Source: Bog-473 sp963828825 (GTDB lineage: Bacteria > Actinomycetota > Acidimicrobiia > Acidimicrobiales > RAAP-2). Taken from it: a stretch of DNA of 64,000 bases. The translations under genes were made by a program, and so were the position numbers. Below are positions 23,875-32,683 of the stretch, piece by piece (within the stretch, counting starts at the first letter, position 1; every line of letters starts with the position of its first letter). The DNA is taken from positions 1-64,000 of the forward strand of contig CAWHGF010000009.1 of NCBI GenBank assembly GCA_963828825.1, in the 5' to 3' direction. The notes beneath the pieces are model-generated. The model did no database searches, was not told the DNA's origin, and worked only from the letters and a program-made list of their open reading frames with translations.

Positions 23875-25665
23875 TCAGCCCAGACGCTTGGCCAGCGAGT
23901 CGGCCTGGTCGGCCAGGGCCTGCGGGAGCCGATCGCCGAACTTGGCGTAGTACTCCTGAATGAGGGGCACCTCAGCCCGCCAGCCCTCGATGTCGACTCG
24001 CAGGAGCTCTTCCATCTGCTCACTGGTCACGTCGAGCCCGGTCGTGTCGATGGCATCGGGCGTGGGGACCGAGCCGATCGGCGTCTCGACGGCCGGTGCC
24101 TTGTCCATGACGCGGTCGAAGATCCACTCGAGGACGCGGGAGTTCTCGCCGTAGCCGGGCCACAGGAACTTGCCGTCGGCGTCCTTGCGGAACCAATTGA
24201 CGTAGAAGATCTTCGGCAGGGCGTCGCGGTCGGGTGCTTTCGCACCGATTTGCAGCCAGTGCGCGAAGTAGTCGGCCATGTTGTACCCGCAGAAGGGCAG
24301 CATGGCGAAGGGGTCGCGGCGCAGGTTGCCAACGGCGCCGGCCTGGGCGGCCGTGGTCTCGGACGCCATGATGGAGCCGAGGAACACGCCGTGCTCCCAG
24401 TCGTGGGACTGGAACACGAGCGGGACGACCGAGGCGCGGCGGCCGCCGAAGAGGATGGCGCTGATCGGCACACCCTGGGGGTCCTCCCACTCGGGGGCGA
24501 TAGCGGGGTCCTGGCTCGCCGGCGTCGTGAAGCGGGCGTTGGGATGCGCAGCCGTGGTGCCCGACTCCGGCGTCCAGTCGTTGCCCTTCCAGTCCGTCAG
24601 GTGGGCCGGAGGCTGCTCGGTCATGCCCTCCCACCAGATGTCGCCGTCGTCCGTCAGCGCCGTGTTGGTGAAGATGCAGTTGCCGTCCAGCGTGAGCATG
24701 GCGTTGGGGTTGGTGTGGGTGTTGGTGCCGGGCGCCACGCCGAAGAACCCGGACTCGGGGTTGATGGCGTACAGCTGACCGTCGGGGCCGAATTTCATCC
24801 AGCAGATGTCGTCGCCGATCGTCTCGACCTTCCACCCTTCAACGGAGGGGATGAGCATGGCGAGGTTCGTCTTGCCGCAGGCCGACGGGAACGCGCCGGT
24901 GACGTAGCGGGTGTCCCCGGCGGGGGAGGTGAGCTTGAGGATGAGCATGTGCTCGGCCATCCATCCCGCGTCGCGGGCCATGACCGAGGCGATGCGGAGG
25001 GCGAAGCACTTCTTGCCGAGGAGCGCGTTGCCCCCGTAGCCGGAGCCGAACGAGACGATCTCGCGGGTCTCGGGGAAGTGGACGATGTACTTGTTTTCGG
25101 CGTTACACGGCCAGGGCACGTCCCGTTCTCCGGGCTGGAGCGGGGCGCCGACCGAGTGGAGGCACGGGACGAACTCGCCGTCGCCGAGCACCTCCAGGGC
25201 GCCCGTGCCCATGCGGGTCATGATGCGCATGGAGACCGCCACGTAGGCCGAATCGGTCAGCTGCACGCCGATGTGGGCGATGTCCGAGCCCAGGGGGCCC
25301 ATGGAGAAGGGCACCACGTACATGGTGCGGCCCTTCATGCAGCCCGTGAAGAGACCGTTCAGGGTCTGGCGCATCTCCCGGGGCTCACACCAGTTGTTGG
25401 TCGGCCCGGCATCGACCTCCTTGGCGGAACAGATGAAGGTGCGGTCCTCGACCCGGGCCACGTCCCCCGGGTCCGAGTGGGACCAGTAGCTGTTGGGACG
25501 CTTAGCGTCGGACAGCCGGGTGAACGTGCCGGCGTCGACCAGCTCCTGGCAGAGGCGGTCGTACTCGTCGGCGGAACCGTCGCACCACTCGATTCGGTCG
25601 GGCGTCGTCAAGGCCGCCACTTCGTCGACCCAGGCGAGAAGTTTTGCGTTCTTCGTTGGCACCAT
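23875..25665 (-). CDS. pckG: Phosphoenolpyruvate carboxykinase (GTP)
   Basis: This enzyme converts oxaloacetate and GTP to phosphoenolpyruvate, the entry to gluconeogenesis. The 596-residue protein contains TGAFPSACGKTNLAMLIP, the kinase-1a P-loop of GTP-type PEPCKs with the reactive cysteine. It also has the guanine-specificity region FFGVAPGTNTHTNPNAM, FGSGYGGNALLGKKCFALRI and FGGRRASVVPLV. The length matches the family. ATG 25665 is preceded by AGGAG. The operon is monocistronic and ends in the hairpin cluster. Confidence 0.96.
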   Translation of the reverse strand: MVPTKNAKLLAWVDEVAALTTPDRIEWCDGSADEYDRLCQELVDAGTFTRLSDAKRPNSYWSHSDPGDVARVEDRTFICSAKEVDAGPTNNWCEPREMRQTLNGLFTGCMKGRTMYVVPFSMGPLGSDIAHIGVQLTDSAYVAVSMRIMTRMGTGALEVLGDGEFVPCLHSVGAPLQPGERDVPWPCNAENKYIVHFPETREIVSFGSGYGGNALLGKKCFALRIASVMARDAGWMAEHMLILKLTSPAGDTRYVTGAFPSACGKTNLAMLIPSVEGWKVETIGDDICWMKFGPDGQLYAINPESGFFGVAPGTNTHTNPNAMLTLDGNCIFTNTALTDDGDIWWEGMTEQPPAHLTDWKGNDWTPESGTTAAHPNARFTTPASQDPAIAPEWEDPQGVPISAILFGGRRASVVPLVFQSHDWEHGVFLGSIMASETTAAQAGAVGNLRRDPFAMLPFCGYNMADYFAHWLQIGAKAPDRDALPKIFYVNWFRKDADGKFLWPGYGENSRVLEWIFDRVMDKAPAVETPIGSVPTPDAIDTTGLDVTSEQMEELLRVDIEGWRAEVPLIQEYYAKFGDRLPQALADQADSLAKRLG

Positions 25666-25712
25666 GTCGGGGGGATCTGCTCCTTTGTCCGGCCGGTTTC
25701 GGTGGGGTCCAA

Positions 25713-25721
25713 TGCTAGGCA
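25713..25721. promoter_or_regulatory. Overlapping divergent -10 elements of pckG and thiL
   Basis: On the plus strand TAGGCA (25716-25721) lies 6 nt before the thiL GTG. On the minus strand TAGCAT (25718-25713) would give pckG a leader of about 40 nt with its own AGGAG site. The hexamers overlap by three bases. Confidence 0.4.
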
Positions 25722-25727
25722 TGTGAC

Positions 25728-26699
25728 GTGGGATCCCCCAAACCTCGGCCCATACCACGTCCCGTCCAGGAAGACGAGGTCCTAGAGCGTATCCGAGGCA
25801 TGGTCGGAAACGGAATCGAGGCATTCGGGTTGCGCGACGACGCCGCCGTGCTGGGCCTCCGGGGCGGCGGCCAGCTGGTGGTGTCGGTCGACAGCGTGGT
25901 CGAGGGCGTCCACGTCGACCTGTCGATCTGCAGCCCGGCCGACGTGGGCTGGAAGGCACTCATGGGCGCGCTGAGCGACCTGGCCGCCATGGGTGCCGCG
26001 CCCCTGGCGGCGCTGGTGGCGCTGTGCGTGCCGGGTGGCTCCGGCGAAGGCGATCTGGCGCTCGGTGTCACGGCCGGCGTGGCCGAGGCCTCCGGGGTGA
26101 CCGGCTGCCCGGTGGTCGGCGGTGACGTGTCAGGGTCTGCCACGCTGGTGGTCGCCGTGACGGTGCTGGGAACGGTCGAGGCTGGTGGACATCCTGCGGT
26201 GGCGCGGGGCGGTGCCCAGCCCGGGGACGTGGTGCTCGTCACCGGGCCCTGTGGCGCATCGGCGGCGGGGCTGCGTGAGCTCCGAGCCGGCGGCGCAGGG
26301 GGTGACGGCGGGGGGCCGGCTGAGGCCTACCGGCGCCCCTTGGCGCGGCTGCGGGAGGGCGAATTGGCCCGACTGGGCGGGGCGCACGCCATGATCGACG
26401 TGTCCGACGGACTGGCGCTCGACCTGCACCGTCTGGCCGACGCCTCAGGGGTGGGTTTCGAGTTGTACGACGTGGCGGTGGCCCCGGGTGCGACCCTCCA
26501 GGAGGCACTGGGGGGAGGTGAGGACTACGAGCTCCTCATCGCGGTCGAGGAGGAAATTGTCGATGCGTTGTCGTCGTCGTTCGAGGCCCAGCGGCTGCGC
26601 ACTCCCCAGCCCGTCGGCACACTCACGAGCGACCCGTCGCGGCGACTGCTGCAGGGACGTGAGCTCGAGCGGCTCGGATGGCAGCATCGGCTGGGGTAG
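25728..26699 (+). CDS. thiL: Thiamine-monophosphate kinase
   Basis: This enzyme phosphorylates thiamine monophosphate to thiamine diphosphate with ATP. The 323-residue protein is of the PurM/ThiL fold. GLRDDAAVLGL and VSVDSVVEGVHVDLS bind metal and ATP; WKALMGALSDLAAMGAAPLA, TGCPVVGGDVSGS and HAMIDVSDGLALDLHRLADAS follow, then GGEDYELL near the C-terminus. GTG 25728 fits the -10 spacing. No other thiamine gene is nearby. The 171 nt after it, before rpmB, hold a 14-bp palindrome at 26815-26828 and nothing else that I recognise. Confidence 0.93.
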   Translation: MGSPKPRPIPRPVQEDEVLERIRGMVGNGIEAFGLRDDAAVLGLRGGGQLVVSVDSVVEGVHVDLSICSPADVGWKALMGALSDLAAMGAAPLAALVALCVPGGSGEGDLALGVTAGVAEASGVTGCPVVGGDVSGSATLVVAVTVLGTVEAGGHPAVARGGAQPGDVVLVTGPCGASAAGLRELRAGGAGGDGGGPAEAYRRPLARLREGELARLGGAHAMIDVSDGLALDLHRLADASGVGFELYDVAVAPGATLQEALGGGEDYELLIAVEEEIVDALSSSFEAQRLRTPQPVGTLTSDPSRRLLQGRELERLGWQHRLG

Positions 26700-26870
26700 G
26701 AACAGGGATCGGTACTTCGGCGCGGCTCGGCTCAGAACTCGGGTAGGGGTGAGCGCCTGAAGCTGCAGTCGGCGACGTCCGAACCGGTAGCGCCCAGAGG
26801 TGGCTGCACGCGCCGCACTGGCCAGTGCGAGTCAGGGGCCCACAGCTGTGTCGGGCCGAGACCCGGGTGT

Positions 26871-27086
26871 TCAGGTTGCGGGCTCGTGCGCCCGGCGCAG
26901 CGGCTTGGTCACCTTGCCGGCCCGGATGCACGAGGTGCACACGTGCAGTCGCTTCGGTGCACCGTCAACGAGTGCCCGGACCCGCTGGATGTTGGGGTCC
27001 CACCGCCGCTTGGTGCGACGGTGGGAGTGGCTCACGTTCATGCCGAACGAGGGCTTCTTGCCACAGATATCGCACACTGCTGCCAT
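26871..27086 (-). CDS. rpmB: 50S ribosomal protein L28
   Basis: This 71-residue protein belongs to the zinc-binding type of L28. CDICGKKPSFGMNVSHSHRR at the N-terminus and CTSCIRAGKVTK at the C-terminus supply four cysteines. RTKRRWDPNIQRVRA is the conserved basic core. AGGAAGG lies 6-7 nt before the ATG. It is transcribed away from fakA. Actinobacteria often carry zinc-containing and zinc-free paralogues; this is the zinc form. Confidence 0.95.
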   Translation of the reverse strand: MAAVCDICGKKPSFGMNVSHSHRRTKRRWDPNIQRVRALVDGAPKRLHVCTSCIRAGKVTKPLRRAHEPAT

Positions 27087-27153
27087 GGGAGAACCTTCCT
27101 GGGGGAGGCCGCGGTCGACTGACCACGCAGGCCTTCACGAACGGCTCAAAGGT

Positions 27154-27159
27154 TAGCAT
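27154..27159 (+). promoter_or_regulatory. -10 element of fakA
   Basis: TAGCAT lies 8 nt before ATG 27168, with no ribosome-binding site. Confidence 0.45.
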
Positions 27160-27167
27160 CCTCTGCC

Positions 27168-28853
27168 ATGACCTCCTCGGCGACGCTGGGCGCCGACGAT
27201 CTGCGCGCAGTGATGGGGGGGTACCGCGACGCCCTCCGGTTGCACCAGGCCGACATCAACCGCCTCAACGTCTACCCCGTGCCCGACGGGGACACCGGCA
27301 CCAACATGGCGCTGACCCTCGAGGCCGTGGTCAACGAGCTGCAGGAGGTCGAGCCCGGGGCCGGCCTGGCGGCGGTGTGCAAGGCCATCGGGCACGGCTC
27401 CCTGATGGGCGCCCGGGGGAACTCGGGTGTGATCCTGTCGCAGCTCCTGCGCGGGATGAGCGAGCGAATGGCCGGCGCCGGGGAGGCCGGTGTCGGCCCC
27501 GAGGTCCTGGTGGACGCCATGGGACACGCGGCCGACCTCGCCCGGCGGGCCGTGGTGCGCCCGGTGGAGGGGACGATCCTGACGGTGGCCTCCGCGGCCG
27601 CCGCCGGGGCGGTGAACGGCTCCGGCCTGGTGGGCGTCGTGGAGAGCGCCCGCGGCGAGGCCGCCGCCGCTCTGGCCCGCACGCCCGAGATGCTCCCCGT
27701 GCTGGCGCAGGCCGGGGTGGTCGATGCCGGGGGCAGCGGCTACCTTCTCCTGCTCGACGCGTTCCTCCTGGTGCTCGACGGCCGGCCGCTCCCGGAGCCG
27801 TCGGGGACGGCGGCCCCGGATCTCAGCGGCCTCGACGGGATCTGGGCCGCCCCTGAGCCGGGTCTCGACGGGGCGGGCGGCAATGAGCACACGGTCGGGG
27901 ACCTGCGCTACGAGGTCATGTACTTCCTGGCCGCGCCCGACGATTCCATTGAGGCGTTCAAGGAGGTGTGGGCGGGCATCGGCGACTCGATCGTCGTCGT
28001 CGGGGGTGACGGCCTGTGGAACTGCCACATCCACACGAACGACGTCGGTGCCGCCGTTGAGGCGGGTGTGGACGCCGGGCGGCCCCAGCGGATCAGGGTG
28101 ACCGACCTTGACGAGCAGGTGGAAGAGGAGCGCTGGGTGCGCGAGAGCGTGGGTGCTCCGGGGGCCGGCCCGAGCAGCGAGGGCACGGGGCCGCCACCGA
28201 CGACCAGCGTGGTCGCGGTCGTCTCGGGCGACGGCATCGGGCGCATCTTCCGCTCCCTCGGTGTCCACCATCTGGTTCTGGGCGGCCAGACCATGAATCC
28301 GGCGACCGCCGACCTGGTCAAGGCCGTCGAGTCCGTGGGCTCCGACGAGGTGGTGATCCTGCCCAACAACAAGAACATCCGGCCCGTGGCCGATCAGGTG
28401 GACGCGCTGTCCGTCAAGACGGTCCGGGTCGTGGCGACCGGCTCCATCGTCGAGGGTTTCGCCGCCCTTCTGGCCTACGATCCGGCGGCGGAGGCCGACG
28501 CCAATGTGGCCACCATGTCCGAGTCGGCTGCCCGCGTCGTTCCCGCAGAGGTCACCCGGGCCGTGCGCGACTCGGCGACCGACGCCGGCCAGGTGCACGA
28601 GGGCGACTACATCGGGATCTCGCGTGATGGCGTCGTGGCAGTCTCCGACAACGTCGTCGTGTGCACGCGTCTGCTGCTCAGTCGCCTGCTCAATCCGACG
28701 CACGAGCTCGTCACGCTCATTGAGGGCGAGGGGGCGCGCGTCGCCGATACGAGGCGGATAGAGGAATGGCTCTCCGAGGAACACCCCGACGTCGCAGTCG
28801 AGGCGCACCAGGGCGGCCAGCCTCTCTACCCGTACCTGCTGGGGATTGAGTAG
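27168..28853 (+). CDS. fakA: DAK2/DegV-type fatty acid kinase catalytic subunit
   Basis: This 561-residue protein has an N-terminal DhaL (DAK2) domain with NVYPVPDGDTGTNMALT, the Asp cluster for Mg-ATP, and ARGNSGVILSQLLRG. A second motif, GGSGYLLLLDAFLLVL, and a C-terminal DegV-like domain with VILPNNKNIR follow. FakA phosphorylates fatty acids bound to a separate FakB protein, and the acyl phosphate feeds PlsX/PlsY (knowledge from Firmicutes). No fakB is here, but plsX is 4.6 kb downstream on the same strand. The stop overlaps the recG start. Confidence 0.87.
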   Translation: MTSSATLGADDLRAVMGGYRDALRLHQADINRLNVYPVPDGDTGTNMALTLEAVVNELQEVEPGAGLAAVCKAIGHGSLMGARGNSGVILSQLLRGMSERMAGAGEAGVGPEVLVDAMGHAADLARRAVVRPVEGTILTVASAAAAGAVNGSGLVGVVESARGEAAAALARTPEMLPVLAQAGVVDAGGSGYLLLLDAFLLVLDGRPLPEPSGTAAPDLSGLDGIWAAPEPGLDGAGGNEHTVGDLRYEVMYFLAAPDDSIEAFKEVWAGIGDSIVVVGGDGLWNCHIHTNDVGAAVEAGVDAGRPQRIRVTDLDEQVEEERWVRESVGAPGAGPSSEGTGPPPTTSVVAVVSGDGIGRIFRSLGVHHLVLGGQTMNPATADLVKAVESVGSDEVVILPNNKNIRPVADQVDALSVKTVRVVATGSIVEGFAALLAYDPAAEADANVATMSESAARVVPAEVTRAVRDSATDAGQVHEGDYIGISRDGVVAVSDNVVVCTRLLLSRLLNPTHELVTLIEGEGARVADTRRIEEWLSEEHPDVAVEAHQGGQPLYPYLLGIE

Positions 28854-31002
28854 CGGCCGCACACTCGGCGACCTGAGCATGCGGCCGGTGTCCGTGCTCG
28901 AGTCGGTATCGGAGCGCAAGGCCGGGCGGCTGGCCGAGCTCGGCATCGAGTCGGTCCTCGACCTCCTGACGACCTACCCCCGCCGCTACATCGACCGCAC
29001 CCGCCAGGCCGACGTGTCGGGCCTGCAGGTCGGCGACGAGGCCGCCGTCCTGGCCTCGGTGCAGTCGGCGCGCTCCCGGCGGTCCAAGCAGGGCAGAGCC
29101 GTCGTGGAGCTGACCGTGCGCGACGACACGGGACGGCTGGCCGTCGTCTTCTTCAACCAGCCCTGGCGGGGCAAGCAGCTCGAGGCGGGCACCGAAGCCA
29201 TCTTCTTCGGCAAGGTGGGCGAGTACCGGGGCGCGCGTCAGATGGTCAACCCCGTGGTCGACGTGGTGGCGGGCGTGACGCCCGGGCGGCGGACGCTGCG
29301 GATCCTCCCCGTGTATCCGGCGTCGGCCAAGGCCGGACTGACGAGCTGGGAGATCGGGCAATTCGTCGAGGAGGCCCTCGGGCGGGCCGGTGAATTCGCC
29401 GACCCCCTCCCCTCCGGGTGGCGGACCTCTCTCGACCTGTGGGGGCGGACCGAGGCCTTCGGGGCCATTCACGCACCGGAGTCGCTCGATGTGGTGGAGC
29501 CCGCCCGACGCCGGCTGGTGTTCGACGAGCTCTTCCGGTTGCAGCTCGCACTCGTCCTGCGCCGCCGCGCCTTTGAGGTCAACGCCCGCGCCCTGCACCA
29601 CGACGTGTCGCCGCGGGAGGTCACGGGAGCGGTGGGGGAGACCCTGGTGGCGCGGTTCCTGGCCGGTTTGCCCTACGAGCTGACGAAGGCCCAGCGCCGG
29701 GCGCTGGCCGTGATCGTGGCCGACATGGCCGGGCCCTTCCCCATGCACCGCCTCCTCCAGGGCGACGTCGGGTCGGGCAAGACTGTGGTGGCGCTGGCCG
29801 CCCTGCTGGCGGCGGTGCAGAGCGGGCACCAGGGTGCCTTGATGGTGCCCACCGAGGTCCTGGCCGAGCAGCACTTCTCGGCCGTCCGGGCGCTTCTCGG
29901 CGAGCTGGAGGGTCCCGGTGGCATGGCGGGTGGCGAGGTGCGCGTGGAGCTCCTGACGAGCCGGGTCAAGGGCAAGGCGCGCACCGCCGTGCTCCAGGGA
30001 TTGGCATCGGGTGAGGTGAGCATCGTCGTCGGGACCCACGCGTTGTTGACCGAGGAGGTCGCGTTCGGGTCACTCGGAGCGGTGGTGATCGACGAGCAGC
30101 ACCGCTTCGGCGTGGAGCAGCGGGCGACGCTGCGCGCCAAGGGCACCGACGGCGACCCGGACCTGCTGGTGATGACCGCGACCCCGATCCCGCGCACGGC
30201 CGCCATGGTCATCTTCGGCGACCTCGACCTGACCACGCTCGACGAGCTGCCACCGGGCCGCCTGCCGGTCACGACCGAGTGGCTCCCGGGCGCGGCGCAC
30301 GGCGGGGAGGAACGAGCGTGGGAGCGGGTGCGCGACGAGGTGGCGGCCGGCCACCGTGCCTTCGTCGTATGCCCGCTGGTGAGCGACTCCCTCCGGGTCG
30401 AGGCCAAGTCGGCCACCGATGAGTTCGAGCGGCTGGCGGCCGGGGAGCTGGCGGGGCTGCGGGTCGGGCTCATGCACGGCCAGATGGCCGCCGCGGTACG
30501 TGAGGAGGTGATGGACCGCTTCCGCGCGGGGGATCTGGACGTGCTGGTGGCCACGACGGTCATTGAGGTCGGCGTCGACGTCCCGGAGGCCACCGTCATG
30601 GTCGTGGAGAGCGCCGACCGGTTCGGGATCGCCCAGCTGCACCAGCTGCGGGGCCGCGTCGGTCGTGGCGGCACCGCCAGCTGGTGCTACCTCCTCGGTG
30701 GAGAGGAAGGCAACGAGCGGCTGACCGCGGTGGCGGGGTCGACCGACGGGTTCGCACTGGCGGAGGCGGACCTGCGGGTCCGCGGTGAGGGGACCCTGCT
30801 GGGCGCCCGCCAGAAGGGACAGAGCGACCTGCGCTTGGCGTCGCTCACCGACGCCGGCGACATGGCGCTGCTGGGCGAGGCGCGGGGGGTGGCCGAGACC
30901 ATGGTCGACGAGGACCCCCAACTCGGGACGCACGCCGACCTGGCCGACGAGGTGAAGCTGCTGTTGAGCGAGGACGAGGGGGAGTACCTCTTCAAGAGTT
31001 AG
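28846..31002 (+). CDS. recG: ATP-dependent DNA helicase RecG
   Basis: RecG remodels stalled replication forks and branch-migrates Holliday junctions. The 718-residue protein has an N-terminal wedge/OB domain (to about 270), then RQ-like helicase motifs: HRLLQGDVGSGKTVVALAA (Walker A), VVIDEQHRFGVEQR (DEQH box), VMTATPIPRTAAM and TTVIEVGVDVPEATVMVVE, and QLHQLRGRVGRGG (motif VI). The TTG start overlaps fakA by 8 nt; ATG 28879 is an alternative. A 17-bp duplication spans the stop codon, so the natural C-terminus may once have been different. Confidence 0.95.
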   Translation: MSSGRTLGDLSMRPVSVLESVSERKAGRLAELGIESVLDLLTTYPRRYIDRTRQADVSGLQVGDEAAVLASVQSARSRRSKQGRAVVELTVRDDTGRLAVVFFNQPWRGKQLEAGTEAIFFGKVGEYRGARQMVNPVVDVVAGVTPGRRTLRILPVYPASAKAGLTSWEIGQFVEEALGRAGEFADPLPSGWRTSLDLWGRTEAFGAIHAPESLDVVEPARRRLVFDELFRLQLALVLRRRAFEVNARALHHDVSPREVTGAVGETLVARFLAGLPYELTKAQRRALAVIVADMAGPFPMHRLLQGDVGSGKTVVALAALLAAVQSGHQGALMVPTEVLAEQHFSAVRALLGELEGPGGMAGGEVRVELLTSRVKGKARTAVLQGLASGEVSIVVGTHALLTEEVAFGSLGAVVIDEQHRFGVEQRATLRAKGTDGDPDLLVMTATPIPRTAAMVIFGDLDLTTLDELPPGRLPVTTEWLPGAAHGGEERAWERVRDEVAAGHRAFVVCPLVSDSLRVEAKSATDEFERLAAGELAGLRVGLMHGQMAAAVREEVMDRFRAGDLDVLVATTVIEVGVDVPEATVMVVESADRFGIAQLHQLRGRVGRGGTASWCYLLGGEEGNERLTAVAGSTDGFALAEADLRVRGEGTLLGARQKGQSDLRLASLTDAGDMALLGEARGVAETMVDEDPQLGTHADLADEVKLLLSEDEGEYLFKS

Positions 31003-31024
31003 GTTCGTTCAAGAGTTAGGTTCG
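30991..31024 (+). repeat. Perfect 17-bp tandem duplication at the recG stop
   Basis: TTCAAGAGTTAGGTTCG occurs twice head to tail (30991-31007 and 31008-31024). The TAG of the first copy is the recG stop; the second copy is untranslated. It looks like a recent slippage duplication. Confidence 0.9.
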
Positions 31025-31060
31025 GCTGCCCGCGCTGAGCCGTGGTCAGGCGAGCCGCCG

Positions 31061-31066
31061 TAGGCT
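31061..31066 (+). promoter_or_regulatory. -10 element of rsmD
   Basis: TAGGCT lies 7 nt before ATG 31074, with no ribosome-binding site, so rsmD probably starts its own transcript despite lying close behind recG. Confidence 0.5.
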
Positions 31067-31073
31067 GGCGCCG

Positions 31074-31610
31074 ATGCGGGTCATCGGAGGCCGGAGCCGC
31101 GGGCGCCGGCTGGCCGCCAAGCTCCCGCCGTCTGTCCGCCCGACGTCGGACCGGGTGCGCGAGGCCATGTTCGACATCCTCGGCTCACAGGGCGGCGTCG
31201 AGGGCCTGGCGGTGGTCGACCTGTTCTGCGGCAGCGGCGCACTGGGGGTCGAGGCGCTGTCCCGGGGGGCTGCGTCCGCCACGTTCGTCGACGTGGATCC
31301 GGACGCGCTCGCCGCCGTCCGCCTGAACCTCGAGGCGGTGGGCCTGGGCGAGGAACCCGCCACACTGGTACGGGCCGCGCTGCCCGGATGGCTGGACACC
31401 GCCGCGGCGGGGGTGTTCGACCTGGCCCTGTGCGACCCCCCCTACGATTTCGAGGACTGGCCGGCACTGCTCGGCGCGCTGCAGGCGGACGCCGTCGTCA
31501 TGGAATCGGCGGGCCCGATCGCGCCGTGCGGGCCCTGGGTGGTCGCAAGAGAGCGTCGGTACGGCGGTACGCTCGTCACCGTGGCTCATCGCAGCGGTGA
31601 CGGCTCGTGA
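31074..31610 (+). CDS. rsmD: 16S rRNA (guanine(966)-N2)-methyltransferase
   Basis: This methyltransferase modifies G966 of 16S rRNA. The 178-residue protein begins MRVIGGRSRGRRLAA (typical). It has RPTSDRVREAMFDIL, the SAM site VVDLFCGSGALGVEALSRGA, and the catalytic LCDPPYDFEDW. The C-terminus overlaps coaD (GTGA), an association conserved in many bacteria. Confidence 0.93.
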   Translation: MRVIGGRSRGRRLAAKLPPSVRPTSDRVREAMFDILGSQGGVEGLAVVDLFCGSGALGVEALSRGAASATFVDVDPDALAAVRLNLEAVGLGEEPATLVRAALPGWLDTAAAGVFDLALCDPPYDFEDWPALLGALQADAVVMESAGPIAPCGPWVVARERRYGGTLVTVAHRSGDGS

Positions 31611-32110
31611 AAGTCGGGCTCTTTCCGGGGTCCTTCGATCCCTTTCACAACGGGCATCTCGAGATCGTCGAACGGGCCAGCCGGCTGTTCGACGAAGTGG
31701 TCGTGGCCGCGTTGCGCAACCCCCAGAAGAGCACGGCCCTCTTCGACCTCGCGGAACGCCAGGCGATGCTGGAGGAGGTGGTGTCGCACCTCCCGTCCGT
31801 GCGGATCGTGTCGGTGTCGACATTGCTGGTCAACGTCGCCCGCGACGTTGGCGCATCGGCGATCGTGCGCGGGCTGCGGGCGGTGTCGGACTTCGAGGCC
31901 GAAATGCAGATGGCCCAGATGAACAACCACCTATCCGGCGTCGAGACGATCTTCATCCCTACCAGCCCGGAGTGGTCCTTCGTCGCCTCCAAGCTCGTGC
32001 GCGAAGTGGCCCGCTTCGGCGGTGACGTCTCGGCGTTCGTGCCGAAGGTGGTGGCGCAGCATCTCGAGGCCAAGTTTCGGAACCAGCCACCGGGAGGCGA
32101 CGAGGAGTGA
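31607..32110 (+). CDS. coaD: Phosphopantetheine adenylyltransferase
   Basis: This enzyme catalyses the fourth step of coenzyme A synthesis, adenylating 4'-phosphopantetheine. The 167-residue protein has the nucleotidyltransferase motif GLFPGSFDPFHNGHLEIV, IVRGLRAVSDFEAEMQMAQM, and FIPTSPEWSFVASKLVREVA. In the last, the usual ISSS switch region is replaced by SFVASKLVRE, a common actinobacterial variant. The GTG start overlaps rsmD, and the stop overlaps the next gene. Confidence 0.95.
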   Translation: MKVGLFPGSFDPFHNGHLEIVERASRLFDEVVVAALRNPQKSTALFDLAERQAMLEEVVSHLPSVRIVSVSTLLVNVARDVGASAIVRGLRAVSDFEAEMQMAQMNNHLSGVETIFIPTSPEWSFVASKLVREVARFGGDVSAFVPKVVAQHLEAKFRNQPPGGDEE

Positions 32111-32670
32111 GCGACCAGTTCCTCGATGTGGACGAGGACCCGCCGGTGGAGGAGGTCGGCATCGAGTCCATCCTCAACCAGGTGCTCGACGTCTTGGCAG
32201 CGGCGAAGTCCATGCCGTTGTCCTCCTCGGTCATGGTCTCGCGGGAGGAGGTGAGCTCGCTGGTCCATTCGGCCATCGAGTGCCTGCCCGACGAGCTCCG
32301 CCAGGCGCGCTGGCTGCTGCGCGAGCGGGAGGAGTTCATGGCGGAGCGCAACCGCGACGCCGAGGCCCTCATGGACGAGGTACGTGCCCAGGCGGAGCAC
32401 ATGGTGCAGCGCACGGAGATCGTGCGCCAGGCCAACTCGGTGGCGCAGCGCATCCTCGACGACGCCAACGAAGAGGCCCGGGCGCTCCGCCACCAGGCCG
32501 AGGACTTCGTCGACACCAAGCTGGCCGGCATGGAGATCGTGCTGGACCGGCTCACCCGGACGGTGCAGGCCGGCCGGGCCAAGCTGGCCGCACCGCCCCT
32601 GGACACGGCAGCGCCCGACGACGCGGCGGGGACGGAGGAGGACGGCTTCTTCGATCAGGACCAGTCGTAG
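32107..32670 (+). CDS. Coiled-coil protein, DivIVA/Rv2927c-like
   Basis: This 187-residue protein contains a long predicted coiled coil from about residue 55 to 155 (RQARWLLREREEFMAERNRD; AQRILDDANEEARALRHQ) and an acidic N-terminus and tail. Related small genes occupy the same place after coaD in other actinobacteria, such as Rv2927c (from memory). A function in cell-wall growth or polar organisation is inferred from DivIVA resemblance only. GTG overlaps the coaD stop. Confidence 0.75.
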   Translation: MSDQFLDVDEDPPVEEVGIESILNQVLDVLAAAKSMPLSSSVMVSREEVSSLVHSAIECLPDELRQARWLLREREEFMAERNRDAEALMDEVRAQAEHMVQRTEIVRQANSVAQRILDDANEEARALRHQAEDFVDTKLAGMEIVLDRLTRTVQAGRAKLAAPPLDTAAPDDAAGTEEDGFFDQDQS

Positions 32671-32683
32671 TGGGTGCCGCCTG

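Noticed and set aside
26815..26828. GCACTGGCCAGTGC palindrome after thiL
   Set aside because: It has no loop, so it cannot form a normal terminator hairpin, and no promoter or regulator gene explains it as an operator.
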